Assembly (NCBI GenBank): GCA_018292915.2
Contig: JACVVK020000167.1
Coordinates: 1,215,001-1,279,000 of the forward strand
Direction: 5' to 3'
DNA length: 64,000 nt
DNA from: Batillaria attramentaria
Lineage: Eukaryota; Mollusca; Gastropoda; Batillariidae
Of the stretch, positions 13,387 to 59,358 are shown piece after piece. The notes below the pieces were generated by a model, which saw only the letters and a list, made by a program, of their open reading frames with translations, did not search any database and had not been told where the DNA came from. The position numbers and the translations under genes are program-made. Within the stretch, counting starts at the first letter, position 1. Every line of letters begins with the position of its first letter.

Positions 13387-14509
13387 TCTGAATTTAGATG
13401 CAGGTAGACGCTAGCACAATTTAAGTCACCGTGATTTGTAAAGTTGTCAGGGAAAAAAATTACGCTGTATCTGCGTCAGCCGCGTGTGTTTACTGTTAGT
13501 TTACACTGCATGCACACGTACCACTTGAGGTCTTTTTTTTTTTTCTTTTCTTTTTTTTGGACAAGAAAGCGAAAAAAAAATGTTTGTTTTTCAACAGGAA
13601 TACCAAAAGAAGTATTTCCCCGTTTATATTTGTCTGTTATTTGAACAATTCGGCGCAGAACACAATTGCATGCTTTTGTGATCGCTTTCCACTTTCCGCC
13701 ATGCTGTCACTATAGGGGCCAGATCTAGGATGCGCGCTAATGCGGGCAGACAACTCTTCGCGTTGTCCCGCTATATGTCTCTCTTACGACACTCTCTGGA
13801 GCACAGAGTCTTTCAGTGGAAAGTACCTCTGTGCACAGTGGGGAAATGGCGCTCACTGCGCTACCGTGACGGGCCTAAATTGTCTCGGTACTCTCAAACA
13901 CAAGGTCGCGCACTATGTCATCCTTGACCAGCTTTGAACCCAGAGGGATCCTCAGTGGCGCAAGTGATTAGCAGGCTGTCTTCAGAGTGAAAGTAGGCGT
14001 GTTTCTGAATCAGAGACATACATAACCTGTCTCTGTCTGAATGGACAGATCTATTATTACATTCAGTCCTAGAGCACGGGTGTGTATGCTTTTGTAATCG
14101 TCTCTTATTCCACCACAAGGCAGGTACGTGATCGTCTGCACCGTGCAATAATACTTGCCTGTAGAGTGCAACACCCTTGCCTGTCAGAGTGCAACCCCCT
14201 TGCCGTTTACTCACATCCTGTTGGATCAGTCTACCACGTAAACAGTGCCATCAAAGCGCAACAATAATTGTCCGCTGGCAAAGATTTTGCCCAAACGAAA
14301 AGTGGTCGGATATTCAAGACTTCGTTTCAAATCGAATCATATGACACACAAGTCTCTGCTTTTCTAAAAAAAAAATTCGCCATTTTTAAAAATGGCGCTG
14401 GGTGTAAGCAGTCACATTTTCACGCCCCGCCGAAAAGGGACTGCACTCTGGAGTCTACTCTTACGAGGGCAGGAGTGACGCGTCTTTCTGATTCCAAGGT
14501 CTTTGCATA

Positions 14510-14557
<48 letters not shown>

Positions 14558-15181
14558 GGGGAGGGGGGGTGCGTGCGTGCGCGCGCAAGCGCGCGTCTAA
14601 GGCGAGAGAGAGAGAGAGAGGGTCTCTTCTCCGATACCAGTAAGCAATCGTCTGTCAGTCAGGTCTGCGGGAAGTAACTCTGTCAAAGGGGAACGACTTT
14701 ATTACAAGAATTCATTCACCCATGTAGAACCTCGCATACGCCAACAAGTTGTGACGTCAACCAGCTAGGCGAGCTCACACGACCTCATGTGTTTGGGTTT
14801 TTGCAAGTGCATAGAGGCACGATAAGGGTTTTCAGTACTTTCTTTATGTCAGCATGCTTGATGTCAGAGAGCTTGCGTTCCGGCGTGTGCGCGCGGGCTG
14901 CATACATGACACAACGACTACGACTGTGACTACAGCAGGTCATTGAATGGAAACAACATATTGGGCTGGTGGCCATCTTGTTTAATAAGACGACGTTTAA
15001 TTATCCTCAGAACACCTACCCACTCACATCCGGAGTACTCGCACAGTCAATAGCATTTCGGAAATTCCATGTTTGTGGCCTAAACTGGAGTTTCAACATG
15101 CAATACAGTTCAGATATATACAATGTACCTAATCAGTGTACCTGCTTGTTTTGGGTTGTTGTTGGTGGTGGTGGTGGTGGT

Positions 15182-15223
<42 letters not shown>

Positions 15224-15264
15224 AGGATGCATGGTTTGTGGTTTATTTTGTTCATCATCGACTC

Positions 15265-15300
<36 letters not shown>

Positions 15301-15498
15301 TGTCTGTCTGTGTGTGTGTGTGTCGTAAACAGTTGTGCCAGCAAAACGGACTGCGACGCTATTACACTACAAGAGACGTGTCGTCACGCTGAGGGCATGC
15401 TACGCATGAACATCACGTGCAAGTTCTGCTGTGACCAAGCAAACTGTAACGCCCCGCCGTCTATCATCCCTCACACGGGACTGATTACCCACCACTAA
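4891..15498 (+). CDS. Gene 1: secreted cysteine-module/ShK/Ly6-like mosaic protein (5' exon outside window)
   Basis: Function unknown; probably an extracellular cysteine-rich protein, judging from its paralogues' signal peptides. Exons: 4891-4991, 5476-5541, 5731-5973, 6775-6846, 7221-7556, 7946-8020, 8119-8326, 8745-8849, 9318-9422, 9565-9711, 10384-10467, 10709-10841, 15333-15498. All borders are GT-AG and the phases close: with a 49-nt signal exon like those of genes 2 and 3 the total is 1890 nt, ending at TAA. Domain order: three cysteine modules, Thr/Gln-rich linker, two ShK domains, two Ser/Thr linkers, and a Ly6-like domain ending GLITHH. The introns hold SINEs, a LINE fragment and the right arm of a long inverted repeat (10842-15332). 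Oddities: the exon ending at 8326 uses a different donor from its paralogues, and both ShK acceptors sit in (CT)n tracts. The three cysteine modules could be divergent three-finger domains. Splicing is inferred from sequence only. Confidence 0.78.
5934..7333 (+). other. Gene 1 cysteine module 2 (three exons)
   Basis: A second copy of the same module, beginning near the end of exon 5731-5973 with HCYVSGSWAC, then FCAV and VSMVCED in exon 6775-6846, then VACNPTP and CDFCCPDAQC in exon 7221-7556. The exon boundaries fall at the same places as in module 1, all in phase 0. It opens with two rather than four cysteines. A Thr/Ser/Val-rich linker follows. Confidence 0.7.
7040..7195 (+). mobile_element. 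tRNA-derived SINE, head truncated
   Basis: B-box-like gagttcgaatccc followed by the family body (tttgtgctggcc, gttgtcccgtctt, gatatcaccc, gtggtggaa, gacgttaaac). It ends about 25 bp before the exon at 7221. Poly(T)/poly(G) lies before it. Confidence 0.7.
7474..8209 (+). other. Gene 1 cysteine module 3 (three exons)
   Basis: Third module copy: SCYTSPC ... ATC ... GQWAC at the end of exon 7221-7556, FCQV and VRMQC in exon 7946-8020, and VCNPQLPDC with CLKCCHDDSC in exon 8119-8326. The same middle-exon and CxxCC layout as in modules 1 and 2 shows internal triplication. The tail of the last exon is a Gln/Thr/Ser-rich linker. Confidence 0.7.
8431..8612. repeat. (CT)n and (GT)n tracts in a gene 1 intron
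   Basis: CT at 8431-8481 and GT at 8548-8612, downstream of the exon ending 8326 and upstream of the first ShK exon. Confidence 0.8.
8745..8849 (+). other. Gene 1 ShK domain 1 exon
   Basis: A phase 1-1 exon encoding six cysteines in ShK spacing: GCVNSYSDDWC, then SMC, KLC, PKTC and HTC. ShK-type domains occur in many secreted animal proteins, including enzymes and channel blockers; nothing here decides which role applies. The acceptor's pyrimidine tract is a (CT)n microsatellite at 8707-8735. Confidence 0.8.
8941..9117 (-). mobile_element. tRNA-derived SINE
   Basis: Full-length member on the minus strand: head with gccgggatggccaaatggta, B box, body and a cacccaccc tail. In the intron between the two ShK exons of gene 1. 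Confidence 0.75.
9259..9310. repeat. (CT)n tract serving as splice-acceptor pyrimidine tract
   Basis: Runs to seven bases before the exon at 9318. A similar shorter tract at 8707-8735 precedes the exon at 8745. Confidence 0.75.
9318..9422 (+). other. Gene 1 ShK domain 2 exon
   Basis: Phase 1-1 exon, same length as the preceding ShK exon and clearly its duplicate (ENSYADDWC ... HLCPKTCNACG). It is preceded directly by a (CT)n run at 9259-9310 and then gttgcag, so the microsatellite itself forms the polypyrimidine tract. Confidence 0.8.
9565..9711 (+). other. Gene 1 Ser/Thr/Gln linker exon, duplicate of an earlier exon tail
   Basis: Phase 1-1 exon coding TSQQPPTSQ-like repeats and ending TQQGG before ggtaaac. 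The text matches the tail of the exon starting at 8119 and of its paralogues at 30583 and 54872, so it arose by duplicating that exon's 3' half. Probably a mucin-like, O-glycosylated spacer (inference). Confidence 0.65.
9775..9811. repeat. 37-bp perfect palindrome in a (CT)n tract
   Basis: caaagaccgtagataata, one T, then the exact reverse complement. It lies between a C/CT run and (CT)n at 9812-9855, just after the exon ending 9711. Confidence 0.85.
9852..10199 (+). mobile_element. LINE 3' fragment (C-terminal reverse-transcriptase ORF end and tail)
   Basis: Encodes a LINE ORF2 end (RSFKCSAPALWNALPPYL, ESFKTHLFLKF stop at 10033) followed by a C-rich 3' UTR and an (ATC)n tail at 10172-10199. 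The motif is typical of the CR1/L2/jockey group. It lies in a gene 1 intron. Confidence 0.7.
10384..10467 (+). other. Gene 1 second Ser/Thr/Ala linker exon
   Basis: An 84-nt phase 1-1 exon rich in Ala, Thr and Ser (ASNTAASSTAATA) between a cttccag acceptor and a gtgatc donor. Its only support is phase and composition, so it is a weaker call than the cysteine exons. Confidence 0.5.
11278..14985 (+). repeat. X element copy 3, right arm of long inverted repeat
   Basis: Opposite orientation to copies 1 and 2. It starts with the TATGTTGTTTCCAT palindrome and ends with tattgggctggtggcc. Located in the last intron of gene 1. The same dimer lies at 11550-12130 and a 669-bp nested insert at 13789-14457. 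Confidence 0.75.
13789..14457. mobile_element. 669-bp insert with 8-bp target duplication in X copy 3
   Basis: Copy 1 (near 326-336) is an empty site; copy 3 has CTCTTACG at 13781-13788 and again at 14458-14465 around the extra sequence. Eight-base duplications are typical of hAT-type elements, but clear terminal inverted repeats are not visible, so the class is open. Inside, agagtgcaac-type text is repeated near 14164-14205. No coding sequence recognised. Confidence 0.6.
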
Positions 15499-15612
15499 TC
15501 TTGAAAGTTCAAACTATAGTCGAACATGTATTGTTTCTGACCTGGCATTGAAAGTATAAATCTGCCAAAGGCATTTGTTGTTATAATAAGAAGATAATTT
15601 TATGTATGAAGG

Positions 15613-15651
<39 letters not shown>

Positions 15652-17317
15652 TTCATTTGCTATCGCTTCTCTACAAATTAAGACATGCTCAACTTCTTAG
15701 AAGAAGGGTCTGTCAATCCGACACGGGAAGTTGTGAACACATCTGCTTAACTGAGTCAATTTCTTTCACCACGTGCAAACGCCTGTAATCTCGGAGAAAC
15801 TTTACATGACTCCATGATGAGAGAGACAGAGACAGAGATGAGTATGAGAATGATAAATTAGCTTCTCTATCTTAGACAAAAGAGTTCATAAAGAAAACGT
15901 ATATATGCTGCTGTCACTTTCTCAAATCAATGATGCCAAGGACTCTAAGATCCGCTAACGTAGCGTATACACACATGCAATCAGCTGGGCGAAATTTGTG
16001 TGTAGCCGCCGGGCATATAGATACCCCCCGCCTTTGCCGGCAATTAAAACAATATTTCATTCAGTCACATTTGGGTTTGACTCTGCTACTGGTCAGTAGT
16101 CTAAAACTTTGTGGTGCTAGGAGTTGGTGCTAGTGTTGGTTACGCTGACAAGTCAATAGTCATGTTTTTGCGCGTTCGTAGTGTGTGTGGGTGGTGGTGG
16201 TGGTGGGGGGGGGTGCACGCTTTGTTTTGTGTTGTTGTTTGGTTGGTTGGTTGTTTCATTGCCACTCCTGAATTTCCCACCTTGGGATAATAAAGAACCT
16301 GACTGATTGATCGAGCCCAGCCCCCATGGTTTGCGAAGGTGTCCTGTTTCTGTGTATGAATACAAAAACAAATGGAACTACAAAATCAGCAGACGACAAT
16401 ATTAGCCCTAGACTCCAATCCATGCGTTTGACCACGGCAGTCTATAATTACCTTACTAGAAAATGTCATTGTCAACACAATTATTGCAATCATAAAAACA
16501 AAACAAAAAAGCACAGACACGGCAAAAAACCGACAGCACTCTCTGCTTTTCTGCAAAACACACGAAAACATGCAGAAATCAAAACTCGCAAGTTAGATTC
16601 TTACCTCAGTCATCCCCGGCCGTCACTGACTTGTTCCACTGTTCCAGCAAACACACTGTCTCAAGCAAAATAATGTCCTCGGGAAAAGTGCACAATGAAA
16701 TCTTCAACACCACATTGCATGTAGACAGTATCCGTCATGAGTCAACAACACCATGAATCAAATGTTGGCCGCGCTGAACTTTTACGTCTGGCCACATTCC
16801 ATTCTGCCTGTTCACTACGTTCGGCGGCAAGAGTAAATTACTACGCCGGCACGGGAAAGAGTGCCCTTTTGTCGTTGGTTCATAGATCATGAGAACTGAC
16901 AGTTCTCAACAAAAACTTTCTGCTTGTCCTACTTTGTGTTCATCCATTAACATCGTTTGCTCAGTTAGTCCTTGTTGCGAATAAATAGTATCAGTTATTT
17001 AATCAATCGATTATTCATGAGTTAGGCATAACCTTGGTGGCTCTAGGGTATCGGGCCATGGCTCGGAAAGTGCTTTTCCTGTGATGCAGCGTGCACCCTG
17101 CTTGCGCCTATACTAGCCACAAGTCTTTGCATAAAGTTTCCAACCAAAGTGAAGTTTGCAACTGGCTACTTTTTACGCCTGTCATTCTGGACACCGAAAA
17201 GCATAAGAGCAGACATATTTTCGAGACCGAGTCGTTCTTGGCCAGTGGGGCTATCCGCATGGAGTTGTCTGAAGTTGTCTCCCGTGCGCAAGCAGACGAC
17301 TGTTGTCACCGAGGCGG
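15499..17317. other. Intergenic region between gene 1 and gene 2
   Basis: Holds (CT)n at 15614-15647, a (GGT)n/G-rich stretch at 16184-16214, the LINE 3' fragment at 16250, and otherwise unique-looking AT-rich DNA. No convincing gene. Part of 15500-15850 matches the flank of the relic exon at 37128. Confidence 0.5.
16250..16315 (+). mobile_element. LINE 3' end fragment
   Basis: tttcccaccttgggataata followed by aaagaacctgactgattgat, a common non-LTR retrotransposon terminus with a tgat-type tail. No coding part remains. Confidence 0.45.
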
Positions 17318-17832
17318 GAAATTGGTCGGTGAAGTTCTGTCCAACTTAAAAGCCATACATTCGGTAAGTTTTGTGTTCTGTAATTGTTTCACTGCGTGGT
17401 TGATTGCGTTTGTTATGTCATGCTTTGACTGTTGCTGCTGCTGCTGCTGAGACAAAACGAATGCAGACGAGTCTTGCTTGAGCATTCCAATGCGATGACA
17501 ACGAATGATTCGCTGCTAGGTAACTGTGTCGTGATATCATTCTTTTTGAGGATGGCGAGTTGACTGTACGTTGTATCATGCATTTCATGTATGCTGGCGA
17601 ATGGGTGTCACAGAGTCGTCTGCGTGTGAGTATACTGAGTCTATATTTGCGCTGATAATGATCCACCTTGGTTTCAGGTCAAACCGGGAAATGTTTCAAC
17701 AGAGACTGACGGGCGGCGGCTTCTCCGACGAAAATTAAGACGAGATTTCTATGGCAAAAACTAAAACATCCAGTATCGATTTCCTCTACCCTGCTGATAG
17801 CCAAGCGGACAACATGAGATTTGCAAACAAAT
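17318..17832 (+). pseudogene. Exon-like segment upstream of gene 2, of unknown origin
   Basis: Three blocks are shared with 37318-37892 upstream of gene 3: one ending cattcg/gtaagt, one from gatggcgag to gtcgtctgc/gtgagt (reading DGELTVRC...GEWV), and one after ggtttcag reading VSTETDG. Splice-like borders suggest old exons, possibly of an Ig-like domain, but frame-changing indels between the copies argue against a working gene. I do not recognise the protein. Confidence 0.35.
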
Positions 17833-17929
17833 AAGATGATCAGCCATGCTACGAAATCTAGGCACAGCCCTAATGCCATTTAAAAGCAGGCATACTATCC
17901 ATCGCGAAAAAAAAAAATTTACAGCTCTT

Positions 17930-18099
17930 CCATATACGGAAAACAAGCACCTTTATCTTTGTCCAACAGCTGAGTTTTCCACGCCTTTGACGTCACATTT
18001 AGTGCTTGTCCCGTTTACCGAAACTTAAATGCTGTGTCTCGGTCATAATCTCTGCAGTCCGAGAGACAGACAGGCCCCTGAAAGGAGAGGAAAGGGAAA
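17930..18099 (+). promoter_or_regulatory. Conserved 5' flank of gene 2
   Basis: Well conserved with 38020-38171 before gene 3. It contains a full cAMP-response-type palindrome TGACGTCA at 17988-17995 and the shared purine-rich leader before the ATG. No clear TATA box. A 5' UTR exon ending or starting at the ctctgcag here cannot be excluded. Confidence 0.35.
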
Positions 18100-33566
<15,467 letters not shown>

Positions 33567-33738
33567 TTGGCAATAAGCCAGGGTTTTAGAGGTAGACTTG
33601 CCGACAGACATCACGAGTATAACTATAGGTCTTGGCCAAGCACGTCACCTCAAAGTTTCCGTGTGACTGTGAATGTAATGACGGTGAGTAAAGCCGGGAT
33701 ATGCTGGTTAGTTGTACTGGATCTTGCTTGCATGCTCT

Positions 33739-33793
<55 letters not shown>

Positions 33794-33930
33794 CGCTTGT
33801 GTCTGCAGAGGGGAAAGAGCGCACAGTAAAAACACAACAGGCTTTGTTGACTTCACACGCACGACTGCCGGTCCCCCGGCCGAACTCTCGCAGCCTGAGT
33901 CTTGTTGAACGTTGCTCACTATGGGCATAA
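33567..33930. other. 3' flank of gene 2
   Basis: Holds (GT)n at 33741-33791 and unique sequence. No AATAAA close to the stop was seen. No gene recognised. Confidence 0.45.
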
Positions 33931-34538
33931 AGGCCGTTCTTAACCGGGCGAACCACCAGTCTGGCGAACTTGTTCGGCGAACTGTGTATTGTATACGAAC
34001 AGGGCAAGCGCACGCACGTACATAGTTCCAGAGGTTCGGCCGGACTAGTTCTCTTTCTTAACCGACCGTTAATGATATGCATACGTCATCGCCCGAACAA
34101 GGCGGACTCGCAAGTTGAGACAATCGTAAACAACCAAAATGGGCGCCTTCGTAGATCGAGGCGACCGGGCATTTGCGGTAGTTATCGTTTTGAGTGAACT
34201 CTTGGAAGCCGAGGAAGAGGAGATAAGAGGAAAAGAGCGCAAGAGAGGGAAATGTGAAGTGAGTCGATAGCCGCGATGCCGTCCGCCATTTTCCTCAAGT
34301 TTGTACATGCGCACAACAGCTCTCCCCGAGCAACCAATCAGAGCGCAGGATCGGCAAAAGGATCGCGAGGGTTCCCACGACACGCTATGCAGTCCTCAAA
34401 CCTAGTTCGCCGAACCTTTCGAACCAGGGTTTCCGCACAAGTATTTGGTCGGTTAAGAAACAACGTACGCGAACCTAGTTCGCCGTACTCTCCGAACCTA
34501 GTTCGCGAACCAAAAGTCTGCCCGGTTAAGAACGGCCT
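33931..34538. mobile_element. 608-bp MITE-like element with TAA target duplication
   Basis: Ends are perfect inverted copies of AGGCCGTTCTTAACCGGGC (19 bp), flanked by TAA at 33928-33930 and 34539-34541, the pattern of PIF/Harbinger-type elements. Inner arms repeat gttcgccgaac-like text. The centre has an accaatcagagcg CCAAT-like motif near 34334. No transposase. Confidence 0.65.
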
Positions 34539-34602
34539 TAAGTCGCACGTGTTTCGCTTTGTGCCTCCCCGTCCCACTGCTACCCAACACGACACACTCA
34601 CC

Positions 34603-34608
<6 letters not shown>

Positions 34609-34676
<68 letters not shown>
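34609..34676. repeat. (CA)n tract downstream of gene 2
   Basis: About 34 repeats, followed by short GT and GA runs. No coding sequence around it. Confidence 0.8.
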
Positions 34677-34678
<2 letters not shown>

Positions 34679-34686
34679 GTGTTACA

Positions 34687-34720
<34 letters not shown>

Positions 34721-34940
34721 GGTCGCCCGAGTGGATTATTTTTCTCAATTGATTGTGACCTTTCGGGGTTCAAAGTGGGAGCCCCAAATCTAACAATTTC
34801 ATCCCTGGAAGGGAGTGTTACGTACATTGCTGTATTGTTTGCATCACCTACTTGTTCGTATGAAGTACATTTGTAACAGCCAGTGCTGTAACACACATAG
34901 TAGTTCAGGTGAAGATTGGAGCTAGAAGATCGCGCGCCGG

Positions 34941-35114
34941 TGTCATAAAGTTGTTGGACCCCCATAGTACTTGGACCCCCCCGGTCCAATAACTTTAAAG
35001 TTAATGGACCCCTCCTATAGTTGTTGGACACCCCTGTTACTTAAAGGTGTTTCTCATTACTTAAGGTGTTTTAGCCCATGCCATGATTGTTGATAGATCT
35101 CCCTGTGATGTTTG

Positions 35115-35156
<42 letters not shown>

Positions 35157-35175
35157 GAAGGCTCCCCCCCCCCCC

Positions 35176-35206
<31 letters not shown>

Positions 35207-35683
35207 AACGTCAAAATTCACACATGCCACCGCAACCCTTTAACCCCATACCCCTTCCCCAGCCCTCCGAGCAGATAGATTCCCCCCATCCCTACCTGGC
35301 ATCGTCCAAATACTCAGTCACCCTCCCCCCTACCATCTCCATATTGACTCGCACACACACGCCTGAATACGCACACACGGCAGACAGAGATACTTTTTTT
35401 CCTTCAGAAATCCAATGTGTTTACGTCAATACCTCAGCTAGTTCAGTTTACCTGTACCAAGGTTACTCCTAAACCATAATGTGTCGTGTACGAGTGATAG
35501 AAAAGAGAATAGAGCTATAAGTAATTGAATTTTTTTTTTAAGTGAAAGGGGGGTCCAACAACCATAGAGGGGGTCCAATAATTATACCCTCTGATTATAA
35601 TTGTTGGACCTCGGGGGTCCATTAACTTTAAAGTTATTGTACCGGGGGGTCCATTACTTGGGGGGTCTATTAACTATACCACA
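34941..35683. mobile_element. CCGG-flanked foldback element, copy A
   Basis: Starts TGTCATAAAGTTGTTGGACC and ends with an imperfect inverse (tggacc...gttaactatac), rich in ggtccaataactttaaag. Flanked by CCGG at 34937-34940 and 35684-35687. Contains (CA)n and C runs, no coding sequence. Confidence 0.65.
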
Positions 35684-35730
35684 CCGGCATCAGTAATGCT
35701 GTACCTTACCACTCACCTTACCTATCATTA

Positions 35731-35913
35731 GGCAGCTTTAGTAGAACTTCGTAAGGAGGACTTCGCTGAGCAGCGTAACCCATTTACATATAAATTAGGT
35801 TCACACGACAGAGGCCGCGGGTGGCTTACGCGCTGCGATTAGCTAATGGTACCCCTAACGTGCCTAATTTACATGTAAACGGGTTACGCTGCTCAGCGAA
35901 CACTAAAGCTGCC
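35731..35913. mobile_element. 183-bp hairpin MITE
   Basis: Long inverted arms: ggcagctttagt ... cgctgagcagcgtaaccc and their complements, with a near-complete stem. Flanked by TA, consistent with a Tc1/mariner-type MITE; the exact duplication is unsure. Confidence 0.6.
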
Positions 35914-36339
35914 TATTATAATTATGCAACAGGTTTTGAAGGGCGAGACCTCTTCCACACCTACCACCTGGCGTGTATTGTCAGAAGTAAATATTATGAT
36001 ACAGAAGTGGGAGGGGGGGGGGGGGGGTCTGTACCGAAAATATCTGAGTTTTGTTGGTTGGCCTATTGCGCCCCCCCCCCCCCCCCCAAAAAAAGGGATT
36101 TTGGGGATGCTCTCTGAAGACATCTATGGGAGGGAGATCAGCTGTGTTTGTTGATTTTACCCCCCCCCCCCCACCACCACCACCACCCCCACCCCACCCC
36201 CTTTTCTTTTTTCCTCTTTTTTTTTTTCTTTTGTTTTGTCGTCACTGACTTCGCTGATGCAGAAAAGATATACTGTTAACACACGCAGGCATCGCACGGT
36301 ATGCACCACATTGTCAGCGAGCCTACACCGCGAATGATA
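35914..36339. other. Low-complexity intergenic DNA before gene 3
   Basis: G and C homopolymer runs (36009-36027, 36070-36088, 36160-36200) with short unique sequence. Nothing coding. Confidence 0.5.
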
Positions 36340-37110
36340 AGAGTGGCAGAGTTCTCGCCCCTCCCCCGTACAAGCTGTTTGCGGAAAACTTCAAAACACT
36401 TTGACACTGGCATTTTCTCACCTGGCTTGCTGTCAGACAGTGATAAGACCTTTCAAAACAAACTCTTTTGAATGACCTTGAGTCAAAGTCAATAAGCTTT
36501 AACATTTGCATTTTCTCAGAATCTACGAACACTAGAGGCGTCACACTTTGATGATGATAATACACATTGAAAGACCTTTACTGGCATACCTCAGTCCTGT
36601 ATTCAATGGACTTGACGCAAGGTCATGCAAGCTGTTTACGGCAAACCTATAGAAACAGCTACGTTGGCATTTTCTCAACAACAAAAAAACAGCAGAGGTA
36701 CCAAACTTTGGTTGATGACAGACAACAATAAAGCCTTTCCATGTACACCCTCTGGAATGACCTTGACAAAATGATTAAGGTCGTTAGAGCTGTCTGTTTT
36801 AACATGTGCATTTTCGCATGTCCTACTGACACCAAAGGTACCAAACTTGATAGATGTGGCGTTGATAAGATCTTTGCGGACACATGTCTGAATGACCTCG
36901 ACTTAAGGTCAAGGCCATACACGCTGCCCATGGGAAACTGTAACGCTGCAATGTTCTCAGAACCTTCCATCACCAGACACCTGACTTGACATGATGGTAG
37001 ACATTGATACAACCTTTATAGCCATACTTTTTTCAATGAGCATGACCCATTTCACAGGTGAGCCAAGTTGGCTTGGGTTTGCGTGTGTCTTTGTCTGTCT
37101 GTCTGTGTGC
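36340..37110. repeat. ~150-bp satellite-like repeats, first cluster
   Basis: Repeats of gcattttctcag, catgacc/caaggtcaaggcc and aagctgttt at about 150-bp spacing, ending with gtgagccaagttggcttggg near 37070. The same family as 39440-40485. Confidence 0.6.
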
Positions 37111-37127
37111 GTATGTGATTTTTCAAG

Positions 37128-37148
37128 GGACTTATTACCCAACACTAG
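37128..37148 (+). pseudogene. Relic of a last exon of the same gene family
   Basis: The sequence reads G-L-I-T-Q-H-stop, exactly the C-terminus of this family, and the following ~160 bases resemble the 3' flank of gene 1 (cttcaaagctcaaacta against cttgaaagttcaaacta). Upstream homology is cut off by a repeat ending near 37110. It is evidence for a lost fourth gene, or an unequal crossover junction, just before gene 3. Confidence 0.55.
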
Positions 37149-37317
37149 TCTTCAAAGCTCAAACTATTTTCTGACATGCATTACTCAGATTTGGCACCAA
37201 AAGCAGGAATTTTCCAATGGCATTGGTTGTTAGAAATAAATTATGATAAGCAAATTTTGTGTGTGGAGCTCTCTCACGCAAGCGATCTCGAACAAGCTTT
37301 ACATGAGAGAGGGAGAC

Positions 37318-37892
37318 GACATTTGTCCTCGAGGCGGGAAAATTGGTCGGTGATGAAGCAAAACAGGTTCTGTGCAACTTAAAAAGCCATACATTCGGTA
37401 GGTTTTTGTAGCTCTAATTGTTTCACTTCATGGTTGATTGCTGCTGAGACAAAACGAATGCCAGGGACCGGGTGAGTCCTGCTTGAGCATTCCGCTGCAA
37501 TGACACTGGTTAAATAGCCAAGATCCGCTAGGCTTTATAGTCTTTGATGACACTGCTGCAAGATAAACTGTGATTTTTGTTGTTGCTGTTGTTTTGTTTG
37601 TTTTAGGATGGCGAGCTGACTGTACGTTGTATCATGCACATCATCTATGTTGGCGAATGGGTGCCACAGAGTCGTCTGTGTGTGAGGTTTACGGTATCTA
37701 CGTTTGCGCTGAAAATGATCCACCTTGGTTTCAGGTCAAACCGCGAAGTGTTTCAACAGAGACTGACGGGAGGCTTCGTATCTCCGGCGAAAGTTATTGC
37801 GAGGTTTCTATGGCAAAAACTAAAACATCCAGTATCGACTTCCTGTGCCGTGCTGATAGCCAAGCGGACAACATGAGGTTTGCAAACAAATA
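37318..37892 (+). pseudogene. Exon-like segment upstream of gene 3, of unknown origin
   Basis: Paralogue of 17318-17832. Here the last block stays open to a TAA (VSTETDGRLRISGESYCEVS ... then LCRADSQ and MRFANK), and an upstream block reads LCWRMGATESSVCE in one frame and TVRCIMHIIYVGEWV in another. Conservation of position before both signal exons suggests it belongs to the tandem duplication unit. Confidence 0.35.
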
Positions 37893-38019
37893 AGATGATC
37901 AGCCATGCTACGAAATGTAGGCACAGCCCTAATGCCATTTAAAAGCAGGCATACTATCCATCGGGGGGAAAAAAAAAAAAAAAAAAAAAAAAAACATTTT
38001 ACAGCTCTTCCATATACGG

Positions 38020-38171
38020 AAAACAAGCACCTTTATCTTTGTCCAACAGCTGGGTTTTCCACGCCTTTGACGTCACATTTAGTGCTTGCCCCGTTTACCG
38101 AAACTTAAATGCTGTGTCTCGGTCATAATCTCTGCAGACAGACAGGCCCCTGAAAGGAGAGAAGAGGGAAA
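38020..38171 (+). promoter_or_regulatory. Conserved 5' flank of gene 3
   Basis: Matches the gene 2 flank, including TGACGTCA at 38068-38075. The copies differ in the length of an A run at 37974-37994. Confidence 0.35.
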
Positions 38172-59172
<21,001 letters not shown>

Positions 59173-59358
59173 TTCAGTCAAACGGAATCAGTGATGTTGT
59201 GCTAGAGCCTTGTGTAGGTGCTACGTATAACACATTGCTGTCTGGACCCGTTGATGGGTAATTGATAAAACTATGGTTAGACTGCCGCTTCCCCTCGTTC
59301 TTGTTCATTTTTATGGAGTGTGTGTGTGTGAGAGAGAGAGAGAATTGAATTGGATCCT

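Larger units (their letters stand above)
10709..15498 (+). other. Gene 1 C-terminal Ly6/uPAR-like domain (two exons)
   Basis: Exon 10709-10841 encodes CASCSNLDC, QCL, FCMTS; exon 15333-15498 encodes SCASKTDC, CRH, CKFCCDQANCN and the tail GLITHH. The CC-x4-CN ending and the CxxC start are the hallmarks of the three-finger Ly6/uPAR family. The phase-2 intron of 4.5 kb holds the right arm of the X inverted repeat. The hydrophobic C-terminal stretch needed for a GPI anchor is absent, so the domain is probably soluble. Confidence 0.7.

Noticed and set aside
16386..16673. Overlapping open frames in the gene 1 to gene 2 interval
   Set aside because: Opposing frames in AT-rich DNA with no splice signals or recognisable protein.
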